A model generated the notes under the pieces. That model searched no databases and was not told the DNA's origin. It worked only from the letters and a program-made list of their open reading frames with translations. A stretch of DNA of 26,997 bases from a virus. Of the stretch, positions 7,559-13,968 are shown in pieces. A program made the position numbers and the translations under genes. Each line of letters begins with the position of its first letter. Position 1 is the stretch's first letter. The stretch spans positions 3,071 through 30,067 of the IMG/VR virus record IMGVR_UViG_3300038825_000790, one strand, 5' to 3'.

Positions 7559-7809
7559 CTAGCAATCTTTGTCTCTTTCTTTCTGCCAAAGTCTGAATTA
7601 TAAACTGCATCTACAAGATTTTTATCCCAATCATTTCTAAAAGATGCTCGCATTTCTTCTCTCAATGAGCCAGAATTATAATCCATTGTATCTCTAATCT
7701 CATGTAAGACATCAAATAAACTTCTAATGTTATCATTTAACAGATACAACAACCTTGTTTCATCACTCTTTAACTTATCATATTTTACTTCATTATCTTC
7801 AGTATACAT
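7555..7809 (-). CDS. Hypothetical protein, 84 aa
   Basis: 84 residues, charged and helical, with no cysteine (SDETRLLYLLNDNIRSLFDV; later SLREEMRASFRNDWDKN) and a basic end. It is coupled by four bases to the next gene. Its start sits inside the end of a possible 37-codon reading frame. Family not recognised. Confidence 0.65.
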   Translation of the reverse strand: MYTEDNEVKYDKLKSDETRLLYLLNDNIRSLFDVLHEIRDTMDYNSGSLREEMRASFRNDWDKNLVDAVYNSDFGRKKETKIAR

Positions 7810-7912
7810 TGTCTATCCCTTTTTTATTTAAAAATATTAGGTGGAGAGTGTCGCCAAACCTAGTATCACTTTTTCTATCAATAGCCAAACCACCACCAAA
7901 AAGACCTTTCAT
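7799..7912 (-). CDS. Possible small protein with unclear start
   Basis: From the ATG at 7912 this encodes 37 residues (MKGLFGGGLAIDRKSDTRFG, then DTLHLIFLNKK), ending 11 bases inside the next gene. The frame stays open for 15 codons upstream with protein-like content (NWWREYNKISIKTKL) but no ATG, GTG or TTG. There is no Shine-Dalgarno before 7912. An ATT at 7933 has GGAGAGAG a suitable distance upstream. The composition looks coded; the start is uncertain. Confidence 0.4.
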   Translation of the reverse strand: MKGLFGGGLAIDRKSDTRFGDTLHLIFLNKKGIDNVY

Positions 7913-7937
7913 TAGTTTAGTTTTAATAGAAATTTTA

Positions 7938-8126
7938 TTATACTCTCTCCACCAATTCTGTTAACTCATCAAAAAGATGATTCTGCATATCCATAGAATT
8001 CTTTAGATTCTCTAACCCTCTCGTATCTTTTTCTGAGTTTAAATAATAATAATTTATCTTGTCTTGAAGAGAGGTCGTAGATTGGGACTTTTGGTGCAAC
8101 CTCTCTTTTTGCTTCGACCATTTCAT
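7938..8126 (-). CDS. Possible small protein coupled to the preceding gene, 62 aa
   Basis: The ATG overlaps the stop of the 73-residue gene as TGATG and has GAGAAGG seven bases upstream, a classic coupled start. The product starts KWSKQKERLHQKS and ends with an amphipathic helix, NHLFDELTELVERV. It shares 158 bases with another leftward frame (7969-8196) that also has a good Shine-Dalgarno. At least one of the two is real; I cannot decide by eye. Confidence 0.5.
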   Translation of the reverse strand: MKWSKQKERLHQKSQSTTSLQDKINYYYLNSEKDTRGLENLKNSMDMQNHLFDELTELVERV

Positions 8127-8196
8127 CAATGCCCTTCTCCCATCCCATTAAGCTGCACATCTCCTCCTCTATCTCTATCCACTTCTCTACTTTCAT
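7969..8196 (-). CDS. Possible protein nested between two other frames, 75 aa
   Basis: 75 residues with an ordinary hydrophobic/charged mix (EKWIEIEEEMCSLMGWEKG; DKLLLFKLRKRYERVRESK). The ATG has AAGGAG ten bases upstream, lying inside the upstream coding sequence. It overlaps the gene before it by 71 bases and almost all of the competing 62-residue frame. Sequence flavour favours this frame in its first half. Family not recognised. Confidence 0.5.
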   Translation of the reverse strand: MKVEKWIEIEEEMCSLMGWEKGIDEMVEAKREVAPKVPIYDLSSRQDKLLLFKLRKRYERVRESKEFYGYAESSF

Positions 8197-8347
8197 TATT
8201 ATAACGCTCCTTATTATTAACTATGAGACCACGTTTTTCTGCGTGTCTCCATATAAATTTAATAAAATCGTCTATATCTTCTTGAAGCGTATCATCACCT
8301 CTTTCTATGTATATAGATTCTACATCATCTACCATTTTAAATTTCAT
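8126..8347 (-). CDS. Small acidic protein, 73 aa
   Basis: The ATG at 8347 follows AGGAG by nine bases and overlaps the methyltransferase stop by four (ATGA). The first ~47 residues look ordinary (DDVESIYIERGDDTLQED; DFIKFIWRHAEKRGLIVNN); the last ~25 (REVDRDRGGDVQLNGMGEGH) are Gly/Asp-rich and lie where a second frame begins. Function unknown. Confidence 0.65.
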   Translation of the reverse strand: MKFKMVDDVESIYIERGDDTLQEDIDDFIKFIWRHAEKRGLIVNNKERYNNESREVDRDRGGDVQLNGMGEGH

Positions 8348-9333
8348 AAATAAATACTCCTAATTACTTCAGAAACTACGTTAGTTGTTACTGCATTTCC
8401 AAGACATTTATACCTTTGAGTATCAGATAATCCTTCAGTCCATCCGTCTGGAAAACCCTGCAGCCTCTCGCATTCTATTGGAGTTAATCTTCTTATCTTT
8501 GAGTTCTGTAATGTATGCTGTTGCATACCAGTATCTAGTGTCTGAGCTACTCCTCTACCTACTCTACCTCTCCTAGTCTTAGAACTAGGCACAGATAGGT
8601 TAATACTATCTCCTTCTTGAGCTATAGCATAGCCTGTCTTAGTAGCTTCCTTAACTTTATATAATCCTGTCTTAGCTCCTATCCCACCACCAACAGACTT
8701 TAACGTAGTCGCTAAACCATCTTGATCGTAGACACGATAAGCTTGAGATTTATTCTCAGTCAATTCTTTTAGTCTACTTTCTTTACTATCTTCTTTAGAG
8801 ATTTGTCCGATAGGAAATACTTTTCCTCTACCTCTTCCTCTAAGATTTCCGACAAGATAGATTCTTTCCCTATTTTGAGGGACTCCGAAGTTCTTACTAT
8901 TGAGTAGTTCCCATTGCACCATATACCCAATGTCGGAGAGAACCCTAAGGATTGTCTGGAAAGTCCTTCCAGAGTCATGAGAAAATAAACCTCGTACATT
9001 TTCGAGTATAAAATGTCTGGGTTTTTTGTGGCTGAGAATCCGTGCGATATCAAAAAATAGAGTACCTCTCGTCTCTCTAAATCCGAGTCTTTTTCCAGCA
9101 ATGCTGAAAGCTTGACAAGGAAATCCTCCAACGAGGAGGTCGAAGTCGGGAAGTTCTCTCTCATTAATCTTTGTTGCGTCTCCATAGTTCTTAACACCTT
9201 TAAAATTCCTTTCATATATTTGTGTTGCGTATTTGTCTATCTCCGAGTAGCCTATAAATTCGGCATTCGGAATAGTATTCTTTATTCCTAACTCAAATCC
9301 TCCTATACCAGAGAACATTGAGAATACTTTCAT
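8344..9333 (-). CDS. DNA cytosine-5 methyltransferase (Dcm/M.HpaII type)
   Basis: 329 residues with the C5-methyltransferase motifs in order: motif I FSMFSGIGGFELG (SAM binding, 4-16), motif IV GGFPCQAFSIAGKRLG with catalytic Cys73, motif VI ENVRG (111-115), motif VIII QNRERIYLVG (153-162), a target-recognition region of about 165-280, motif IX RRLTPIECERLQGFP (281-295) and motif X GNAVTTNVV (312-320). It should transfer a methyl group from SAM to C5 of cytosine in a short site that cannot be read from sequence. No restriction enzyme is adjacent, so it is an orphan, most simply protecting phage DNA from host restriction. The ATG follows AGGAG by eight bases. Confidence 0.96.
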   Translation of the reverse strand: MKVFSMFSGIGGFELGIKNTIPNAEFIGYSEIDKYATQIYERNFKGVKNYGDATKINERELPDFDLLVGGFPCQAFSIAGKRLGFRETRGTLFFDIARILSHKKPRHFILENVRGLFSHDSGRTFQTILRVLSDIGYMVQWELLNSKNFGVPQNRERIYLVGNLRGRGRGKVFPIGQISKEDSKESRLKELTENKSQAYRVYDQDGLATTLKSVGGGIGAKTGLYKVKEATKTGYAIAQEGDSINLSVPSSKTRRGRVGRGVAQTLDTGMQQHTLQNSKIRRLTPIECERLQGFPDGWTEGLSDTQRYKCLGNAVTTNVVSEVIRSIYL

Positions 9334-9368
9334 CTATTATCTCCTATTCTATTATGCTTGCAGCTAGA

Positions 9369-9524
9369 CTAATTTCCTGTAGCCTCAGCTTCAGCTATGT
9401 TATACCAAACAGCCTCCCAATATTCATCTGTCTCTTCGAGGCACTCTTGGCATTTATCTTCTTCGAATTTTACATCATCTTTGTTATATAATTCTTTACA
9501 ATCTCTACAAATTTTATTACTCAT
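9369..9524 (-). CDS. Small zinc-ribbon protein, 51 aa
   Basis: 51 residues: KICRDCKELYNKDDVKFEED, then KCQECLEETDEYW, giving CxxC at 6/9 and 25/28, a compact zinc ribbon, with an acidic helical tail. TGGAG lies five bases before the ATG. It sits between a hairpin terminator and the methyltransferase gene. Function unknown; it could be a protein-protein or nucleic-acid adaptor. Confidence 0.75.
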   Translation of the reverse strand: MSNKICRDCKELYNKDDVKFEEDKCQECLEETDEYWEAVWYNIAEAEATGN

Positions 9525-9544
9525 AGTAACTCCATATTAAGAAA

Positions 9545-9580
9545 TAGGGGTGCAGAAAAAATAATAAAACTACACCCCTA
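9545..9580 (-). terminator. Internal leftward terminator or attenuator
   Basis: In leftward RNA, UAGGGGUGUAG pairs with CUGCACCCCUA (11 pairs, one G-U) around an all A/U loop, then UUUCUUAAUAU follows. It lies just after the SSB-like gene stop and upstream of the zinc-ribbon and methyltransferase genes, so it may set a step down in their expression. The stem resembles that of the terminator at 4178-4211 (shared AGGGGUGUR core). Confidence 0.7.
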
Positions 9581-9603
9581 CCATTATGAACACAACTAAC
9601 TAA

Positions 9604-10182
9604 CTAAAAAGGTAAGTCAGCTAATCTCCTCTTTTGACCGTCCCAAGTAAAAATCGCTCCAGCTTTTGGAGTAGTTCTATTATTACCCTGGTTGTCTGTC
9701 CACTCATCGTGAAAGACCTCTAGAATAACAGGCATACCAACGACATCACTCTCGTCTACATTAGGTAGAAAAAACCTACCTTCGTTGTCTGCTTCTGTCT
9801 CAACACCAAATGATTCTATTAGCTCCATATAGGATTTATTAGAACCACTGTTTTCTTCTAGGTTAGGGTATATAGATTTGTCAGGTGTCTTAAATCTAAA
9901 GAAACCTTTAGACCTAATTTCTTTACCTACAAAATTCTTACCATTGATTTCTTTTCCGTCTACATCATACACATTATCTGCATTCTCCTCAGCGACTTCG
10001 AACTTAACCTCGTATACATCTGCTAAGAACTTACCTCTAACCACTAGGTTTTCTTTCACTATCAGTTCTTTAGCATAGGCTTTGTAAGTTCCTACAGGCA
10101 TAACTCCAGAGAAGTCTGCTGATGGATCGTACCAAGCGTTAGAGGAAGAGCTTGAGTCTAAGACTGTTGCAACATCACTCAT
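9604..10182 (-). CDS. Putative single-stranded-DNA-binding protein
   Basis: 192 residues ending in RRLADLPF, which matches the SSB C-terminal tip (hydrophobic LPF after an acidic or Asp residue) that recruits replication partners, though the acidic run is short. The body is beta-rich and acidic (VYEVKFEVAEENADNVYDVD; VVGMPVILEVFHDEW). N-terminal Ser-rich linker, then PVGTYKAYAKELIV. The fold cannot be proved by eye, and it also recalls DUF669-type phage proteins. It overlaps the upstream annealing-protein gene by 8 bases and follows the nuclease gene, so the three form a recombination cassette. The Shine-Dalgarno GGAG is upstream of the ATG at 10182. Confidence 0.65.
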   Translation of the reverse strand: MSDVATVLDSSSSSNAWYDPSADFSGVMPVGTYKAYAKELIVKENLVVRGKFLADVYEVKFEVAEENADNVYDVDGKEINGKNFVGKEIRSKGFFRFKTPDKSIYPNLEENSGSNKSYMELIESFGVETEADNEGRFFLPNVDESDVVGMPVILEVFHDEWTDNQGNNRTTPKAGAIFTWDGQKRRLADLPF

Positions 10183-10750
10183 TATCTTCTGTCTCCTTTT
10201 GTTTAATTAAATCTTTTAACCTAGCTCTGAATGATGCTAGATTAGATTTGTTTACTTCACCACTAGCTAACTTTGAATTGACTTTCTTTAAGATATCTTT
10301 ATCTCCAGTTTTTTCTGCTAGGGATATAATTTCTTTTATTAACGAATCGTCCAAAGAGTTATCTGGTAAATCTTCTCCAGCAAATATATACAGACCTAAG
10401 CCATGTAGTGCAATAGCCTTAGCTAGACATCTCTGTATAGAGGTGTTAACTTGGAACGCATCTGGTGTCTTTATAGGTTTATTTCTGTTATCTAATACTG
10501 GGTGTACTTGTTCTCTAGTTACTCCGTTAACAGTAACAGATACTTTTACAAAGCAGCCAGCTTCTGTCTGCATATAAGGTTGTCTATTACCTTCCATACC
10601 CCACTCGTGTACCTCCCACGTAGCATCTGGAGCAACTCTAAGTAGTTCTCTAACTGCCCATGCCCAACTAAGATAGGTAAACATACCTTTCTTTTCAGAC
10701 TTAGCAGAGACATCTACTTTATCTAGTATATTAAATACATTATTATTCAT
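10175..10750 (-). CDS. Single-strand annealing protein, DUF1071/Sak-type
   Basis: 191 residues. The signature block is KKGMFTYLSWAWAVRELLR near the start, then PVLDNRNKPIKTPDAFQVNT and SIQRCLAKAIALHGLGLYIF. These are the conserved segments of DUF1071 phage proteins, related to Sak/Rad52-like annealing proteins; family from memory. Expected role: annealing complementary strands in phage recombination and replication, fed by the exonuclease encoded just upstream and helped by the SSB-like protein downstream. The C-terminal ~55 residues are a charged helix. It starts 9 bases after the nuclease stop. Confidence 0.85.
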   Translation of the reverse strand: MNNNVFNILDKVDVSAKSEKKGMFTYLSWAWAVRELLRVAPDATWEVHEWGMEGNRQPYMQTEAGCFVKVSVTVNGVTREQVHPVLDNRNKPIKTPDAFQVNTSIQRCLAKAIALHGLGLYIFAGEDLPDNSLDDSLIKEIISLAEKTGDKDILKKVNSKLASGEVNKSNLASFRARLKDLIKQKETEDNE

Positions 10751-10759
10751 ATATATCCT

Positions 10760-11626
10760 TTAGTTAATATGTGGACATAGGTGTCTTACATCGCAGTATC
10801 TCTCACACTTGACACCATTCCACGTTTCTGTTTCATTGCATTTCTCTGGAGTACTTTTAGTATCTAAAGCTTCTACTAGCCTATCTCTCTTGCTTTTGAA
10901 GAACTCCAATAGGTGGTCATTATGTATATAAGGAACTTCTACTAGGTAGATATTTCTTTCTATACCTCTATCTCTAGCAACAGCTATCCCACCATCTCTA
11001 ACTGTCATCTGCACATACATCTTATCTACTTGCTTACCTTTAGATTCTAGCATATATCTATACATATTTATCTGCCAAGACCAGTCTCCAAAGTCTGCTT
11101 TCTCTGGATTCCTAAAGTATCTCTTTACTTTCTTAGGAGTTCCAGCAGCTCCCCATCTACCACTTCTCTTATACAATGCACCACTCGGATCAGGCTCTAG
11201 ATAGAAATCCATACCTAGTATCTGAGAGGCTTTGTAAGAGCCAGTATTTTTATAGTCTATCAAACAGTTTGTATTCGAGTCATACAAGTCTACAATTCCT
11301 GTAATATCTATTCCCTCTAGCGATATCTCTGCTTCGCTATCATCTGCATTATCCTCCAATTTCTTATGATGTAGAGTTCCTGCAAGAGAGAATGCATATT
11401 CCTGTGGATTGATATGATATGTCTCAGTCCTTTGTAGATATGCTTGACAAGTACCATTGATAAGCTCTGTTACTGATGGCTTTCTGTCTGGGTCTCGCTG
11501 TTTAGACATTTCTTTAAGAGCAGTAGGGTATACTCCCATACGCTCTATGTCTAGCTTTTTATTTTCTAAGGCATCTTCAAAAGAGATTGTATCTCCCTCT
11601 GGGTATTTAAATCCTATAGCTGGCAT
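10760..11626 (-). CDS. Cas4/RecB-type PD-(D/E)XK exonuclease with probable Fe-S cluster
   Basis: 288 residues. Nuclease core: LAGTLHHKKLED (histidine near 86-87), GIVDLYD (Asp113), CLIDYKNTG (Asp124, Lys126). A lone Cys60 (NGTCQAYLQRT) plus a C-terminal group Cys263, Cys274, Cys278, Cys284 matches the split four-cysteine 4Fe-4S frame of Cas4 and AddB nucleases. It should be a single-strand-generating exonuclease paired with the annealing protein. The stop of the upstream gene overlaps its ATG by one base (TAATG). No helicase domain is fused. Family assignment is strong; polarity is unknown. Confidence 0.85.
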   Translation of the reverse strand: MPAIGFKYPEGDTISFEDALENKKLDIERMGVYPTALKEMSKQRDPDRKPSVTELINGTCQAYLQRTETYHINPQEYAFSLAGTLHHKKLEDNADDSEAEISLEGIDITGIVDLYDSNTNCLIDYKNTGSYKASQILGMDFYLEPDPSGALYKRSGRWGAAGTPKKVKRYFRNPEKADFGDWSWQINMYRYMLESKGKQVDKMYVQMTVRDGGIAVARDRGIERNIYLVEVPYIHNDHLLEFFKSKRDRLVEALDTKSTPEKCNETETWNGVKCERYCDVRHLCPHIN

Positions 11627-12072
11627 TAAATATCCTCTATCCTTACTTTCTTAATAAGCTTGTAATCTGCATTCTCAAACTCTACAAACTCAATAATCCT
11701 ATGAGAGTTATTTTCTTTCCACTCTCTTTTTCTTCTAAGCATTTCCATTCCACTCTTTCTAATCTGTTCAAGAGTCTTTTTATCTCTCTTAAATGGATGT
11801 AGTTTTCTATCTAATCCTCTCTTAGTAGGAGTGTACCTTCCATTCTCATCTTTTTCGATTAAAGGATTGTCTCCTCCTCTAAGTCTACATAGACTAGTAT
11901 TCCAATAACCCTGATAGTCTCTTCTAAGTTTCCATCTACCACCTCTCCACTTAGATTCTATCTCCCAACCTCCATGCAAACCTTTCTTTACAGACTTCAT
12001 TAGTCTATTCATTTCTGAGAATTTTAATGGCTCTTTCTCTAACCAATTAATTAAGAACGTTGCTTTATTCAT
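11626..12072 (-). CDS. Basic protein of unknown function, 148 aa
   Basis: 148 residues, strongly basic with many Trp/Arg/Gly (GGWEIESKWRGGRWKLRRDY; DENGRYTPTKRGLDRKLHPF) and a helical Lys/Glu stretch, EQIRKSGMEMLRRKREWKEN. The start KATFLINWLEKEPLKFSEMN and the middle could be a winged-helix-like DNA-binding fold, which I cannot confirm. It is coupled by one base to the nuclease gene, so a role in the recombination cassette is plausible. Confidence 0.7.
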   Translation of the reverse strand: MNKATFLINWLEKEPLKFSEMNRLMKSVKKGLHGGWEIESKWRGGRWKLRRDYQGYWNTSLCRLRGGDNPLIEKDENGRYTPTKRGLDRKLHPFKRDKKTLEQIRKSGMEMLRRKREWKENNSHRIIEFVEFENADYKLIKKVRIEDI

Positions 12073-12073
12073 T

Positions 12074-12256
12074 CTATATCCTTTTATCTAGATTCATTGT
12101 CTTAGCCAGAGTGCTAATGAGTCTCATTATCTCTACTCTAATTCTAGCTGCTTCTAATACATCTAGTCTATCTAGTTGTAGATTTAACTTCTTCATACAG
12201 TCTCTAACGCTCTCCTCTGGACTGACTGTGAAAGTGTGATTGTTAAATTCCTTCAT
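12074..12256 (-). CDS. Small helical protein, 60 aa
   Basis: 60 residues: a short start, then VRDCMKKLNLQLDRLDVLEA and RIRVEIMRLISTLAKTMN, probably two helices forming a hairpin. It is first after a 135-base gap and one base before the next gene, so it may be the first gene of a sub-operon. AAAGGA lies ten bases before the ATG. Function unknown. Confidence 0.65.
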   Translation of the reverse strand: MKEFNNHTFTVSPEESVRDCMKKLNLQLDRLDVLEAARIRVEIMRLISTLAKTMNLDKRI

Positions 12257-12391
12257 ATGTGTCCTTTTAATTTGGTTGAAATTACTATTGATTTACCAAT
12301 AAATGCAAGAAAATAATCTTTTTCATTGACAATTCTAGATAAACCACTTATTTTGTAAGTACATTGTTCGTTGGGCTAGATATACTATATA
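12257..12391 (-). promoter_or_regulatory. Intergenic gap, possible weak leftward promoter
   Basis: The only sizeable gap in the middle of the leftward block. On the leftward strand a TTGCAT and a TAATTT lie 18 bases apart just before the 60-residue gene, a weak match to the promoter form seen elsewhere in the window. Nothing stronger was found; the call rests on position and A/T content. Confidence 0.3.
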
Positions 12392-12401
12392 CTATATACT
12401 A
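12381..12401. repeat. Three tandem 7-base units (TATACTA)
   Basis: TATACTA occurs three times in a row, spanning the stop codon of the amidoligase gene. Read leftward, each unit gives TATAGT, a -10-like hexamer (5 of 6), but no -35 lies 17 bases upstream. It may simply be slippage in A/T-rich DNA. Confidence 0.8.
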
Positions 12402-13639
12402 TATTCTAGTACTCTATAATCCTCTGCCTTGCTCTTATTGTAGAACTTAGCCATTCTCTGATCAACATACTCTCTTACATCATCATCTAACTTAAGATAC
12501 TTAAAGAATTCTTCATAAGTAAAGTCTCTGCCTCTGATTAGGTTCTCTATCTCAACAGTCTCAGTCTTATACTTGGATAACTCTATACCTACATCTACTA
12601 TAGCTGTACATATCTTAACCCAATTAAGTATCTTCTCTTGATTGATAGTACCAGAATGGTATCTGAACTCTATAGAACCATTGATTATTCTAGAATGCAT
12701 ATTCATACCACAGTATCTAGAATCGTTGTACTTCTCCATAGATGGGTTCACACCCCAGGAGTTATACCAAGCCTCTATGAATTCCTCATTAGAGCTTATC
12801 TCAAAGATGTCTGACCTAGACATAGGTATTCTTCTACACCACCTACCATTGTCTCTAGAAGGTGGTAACATCTTATAGATTACATCTTGTACAGCCTTAC
12901 CTAGTAAGAGAATGTATTTAAGCTGTCTCCACTCGCAATCTCTAGCGTCTACGTGTACGTGTAAACCGCAGCTTCTATTAACATCAAAGTCTGCGTATTT
13001 AAGGTACTCAGTTAGATTTGCTATACGATTATACAAGTCATCTCCATTAGAAGGAGTTTTCATTACCCACTCTACACCACTACCATTATCTTCTGGACTT
13101 ATACTACCATCGTGTACAGGTCTAAATGTAGAAGGATACTCTCCATCATTATCTTCCCAGAAGTTCCAACCATTTGATACACTCTCTACTTCTAGACCTA
13201 TTAACCTCATAGATTTGATAATGCGATTAGACCTAGCATTTTCTCCCATATTTCTTTGAGAGTAACTATCTAAGTCTACTTCATTATGTTCCTCATAACA
13301 TTGGTCGCAGTAGTATTCTTCATCATAATCTCTCCAATGCAGGTCATCTCTATGACATTCATTCTCACATTGATTACAATTATCATAAGCTTCATAGTAA
13401 CAATCTTCACAGTAACAATCGCCATACTCTGTCATACGAAGGTTATTAGACTCCGACCACATAGAGTGACCACAATCCTGACATTCGTAAACATCCTCTT
13501 GGCAAGAGTCACATAGAAACTCTTGAGTTTCTCCATCTACTGTTATATCTTCTTGGTAACTATCAGTAATCTCTTCACAAGAGGTACACAGCACTTCATC
13601 TGGCTCTACTTCTGTAGAGGGATTATTTTCTGTCGGCAT
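12392..13639 (-). CDS. GS-fold amidoligase with N-terminal zinc ribbons
   Basis: 415 residues in two parts. Residues about 18-115 carry fourteen cysteines, mostly in CxxC pairs (CTSC, CDSC, CQDC, CEDC, CNQC, CDQC), forming several LIM/zinc-ribbon-like units. Residues about 140-400 match the amidoligase_2 family of the glutamine-synthetase/glutamate-cysteine-ligase fold: GLEVES (148-153), HDGSI (176-180), GVEWVMKTP (188-196), CGLHVHVD (224-231), RYCGMNMHS (308-316), IEFRYHSGT (323-331). Family knowledge: these use ATP to join a carboxyl to an amine. The substrate is unknown. GGAGG precedes the ATG. The nearby class II amidotransferase could supply ammonia. Confidence 0.85.
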   Translation of the reverse strand: MPTENNPSTEVEPDEVLCTSCEEITDSYQEDITVDGETQEFLCDSCQEDVYECQDCGHSMWSESNNLRMTEYGDCYCEDCYYEAYDNCNQCENECHRDDLHWRDYDEEYYCDQCYEEHNEVDLDSYSQRNMGENARSNRIIKSMRLIGLEVESVSNGWNFWEDNDGEYPSTFRPVHDGSISPEDNGSGVEWVMKTPSNGDDLYNRIANLTEYLKYADFDVNRSCGLHVHVDARDCEWRQLKYILLLGKAVQDVIYKMLPPSRDNGRWCRRIPMSRSDIFEISSNEEFIEAWYNSWGVNPSMEKYNDSRYCGMNMHSRIINGSIEFRYHSGTINQEKILNWVKICTAIVDVGIELSKYKTETVEIENLIRGRDFTYEEFFKYLKLDDDVREYVDQRMAKFYNKSKAEDYRVLEYSI

Positions 13640-13647
13640 AAACCCTC

Positions 13648-13968
13648 CTAAGCTATTGCGTAGTTAGCAGTTATCATATAGAAAGCCATATAGTTAATCT
13701 CTCTAAGCCAACCTATTCTTTTAAGAGTCTTATATATACTCTCTGGCTCTACTGATTCTACTATTATGCCTTCTTGTTGTTCTATCTGCTTGGCTACATA
13801 GTTAAGATAAGATTCGAATGAATCTGTATCTACAAAAGGGTTATTCTTGGCTTTCTTATAGAGCTTCTTCATTACATATAATTTAGATTTTATACGTATT
13901 GGACTCTCTATACCAACTACCATCGCTGATCGCTTCTTCTTAGAGGAAACAAGTTTGTCTATCATCAT
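13648..13968 (-). CDS. Unknown protein between amidoligase and amidotransferase, 106 aa
   Basis: Start chosen at the ATG at 13968, nine bases after GGGAG; an earlier ATG at 13992 lacks a clear Shine-Dalgarno. The ~106 residues are basic at the N terminus (KLVSSKKKRSAMVVGIES; LYVMKKLYKKAKNNP), then helical (FESYLNYVAKQIEQQEGIIV) with a hydrophobic end, YMAFYMITANYAIA. No known domain. Its place between two partner enzymes, overlapping one and 8 bases from the other, makes it a candidate partner, regulator or acceptor protein; that is inference only. Confidence 0.65.
   Translation of the reverse strand: MMIDKLVSSKKKRSAMVVGIESPIRIKSKLYVMKKLYKKAKNNPFVDTDSFESYLNYVAKQIEQQEGIIVESVEPESIYKTLKRIGWLREINYMAFYMITANYAIA

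Noticed and set aside
8769-9215. Leftward 148-codon frame inside the methyltransferase gene
   Set aside because: The methyltransferase motifs occupy the other frame throughout; this is a shadow.
12326-12354. Rightward promoter-like TTGACA-17-TATTTT
   Set aside because: Good -35 but a poor -10, and no rightward gene follows; it would only make antisense RNA. Noted because an orphan rightward terminator exists at 17695-17722.
12912-13259. Rightward 115-codon frame opposite the amidoligase
   Set aside because: Antisense to conserved amidoligase motifs, Ser/Leu-rich shadow composition, no initiation signal.
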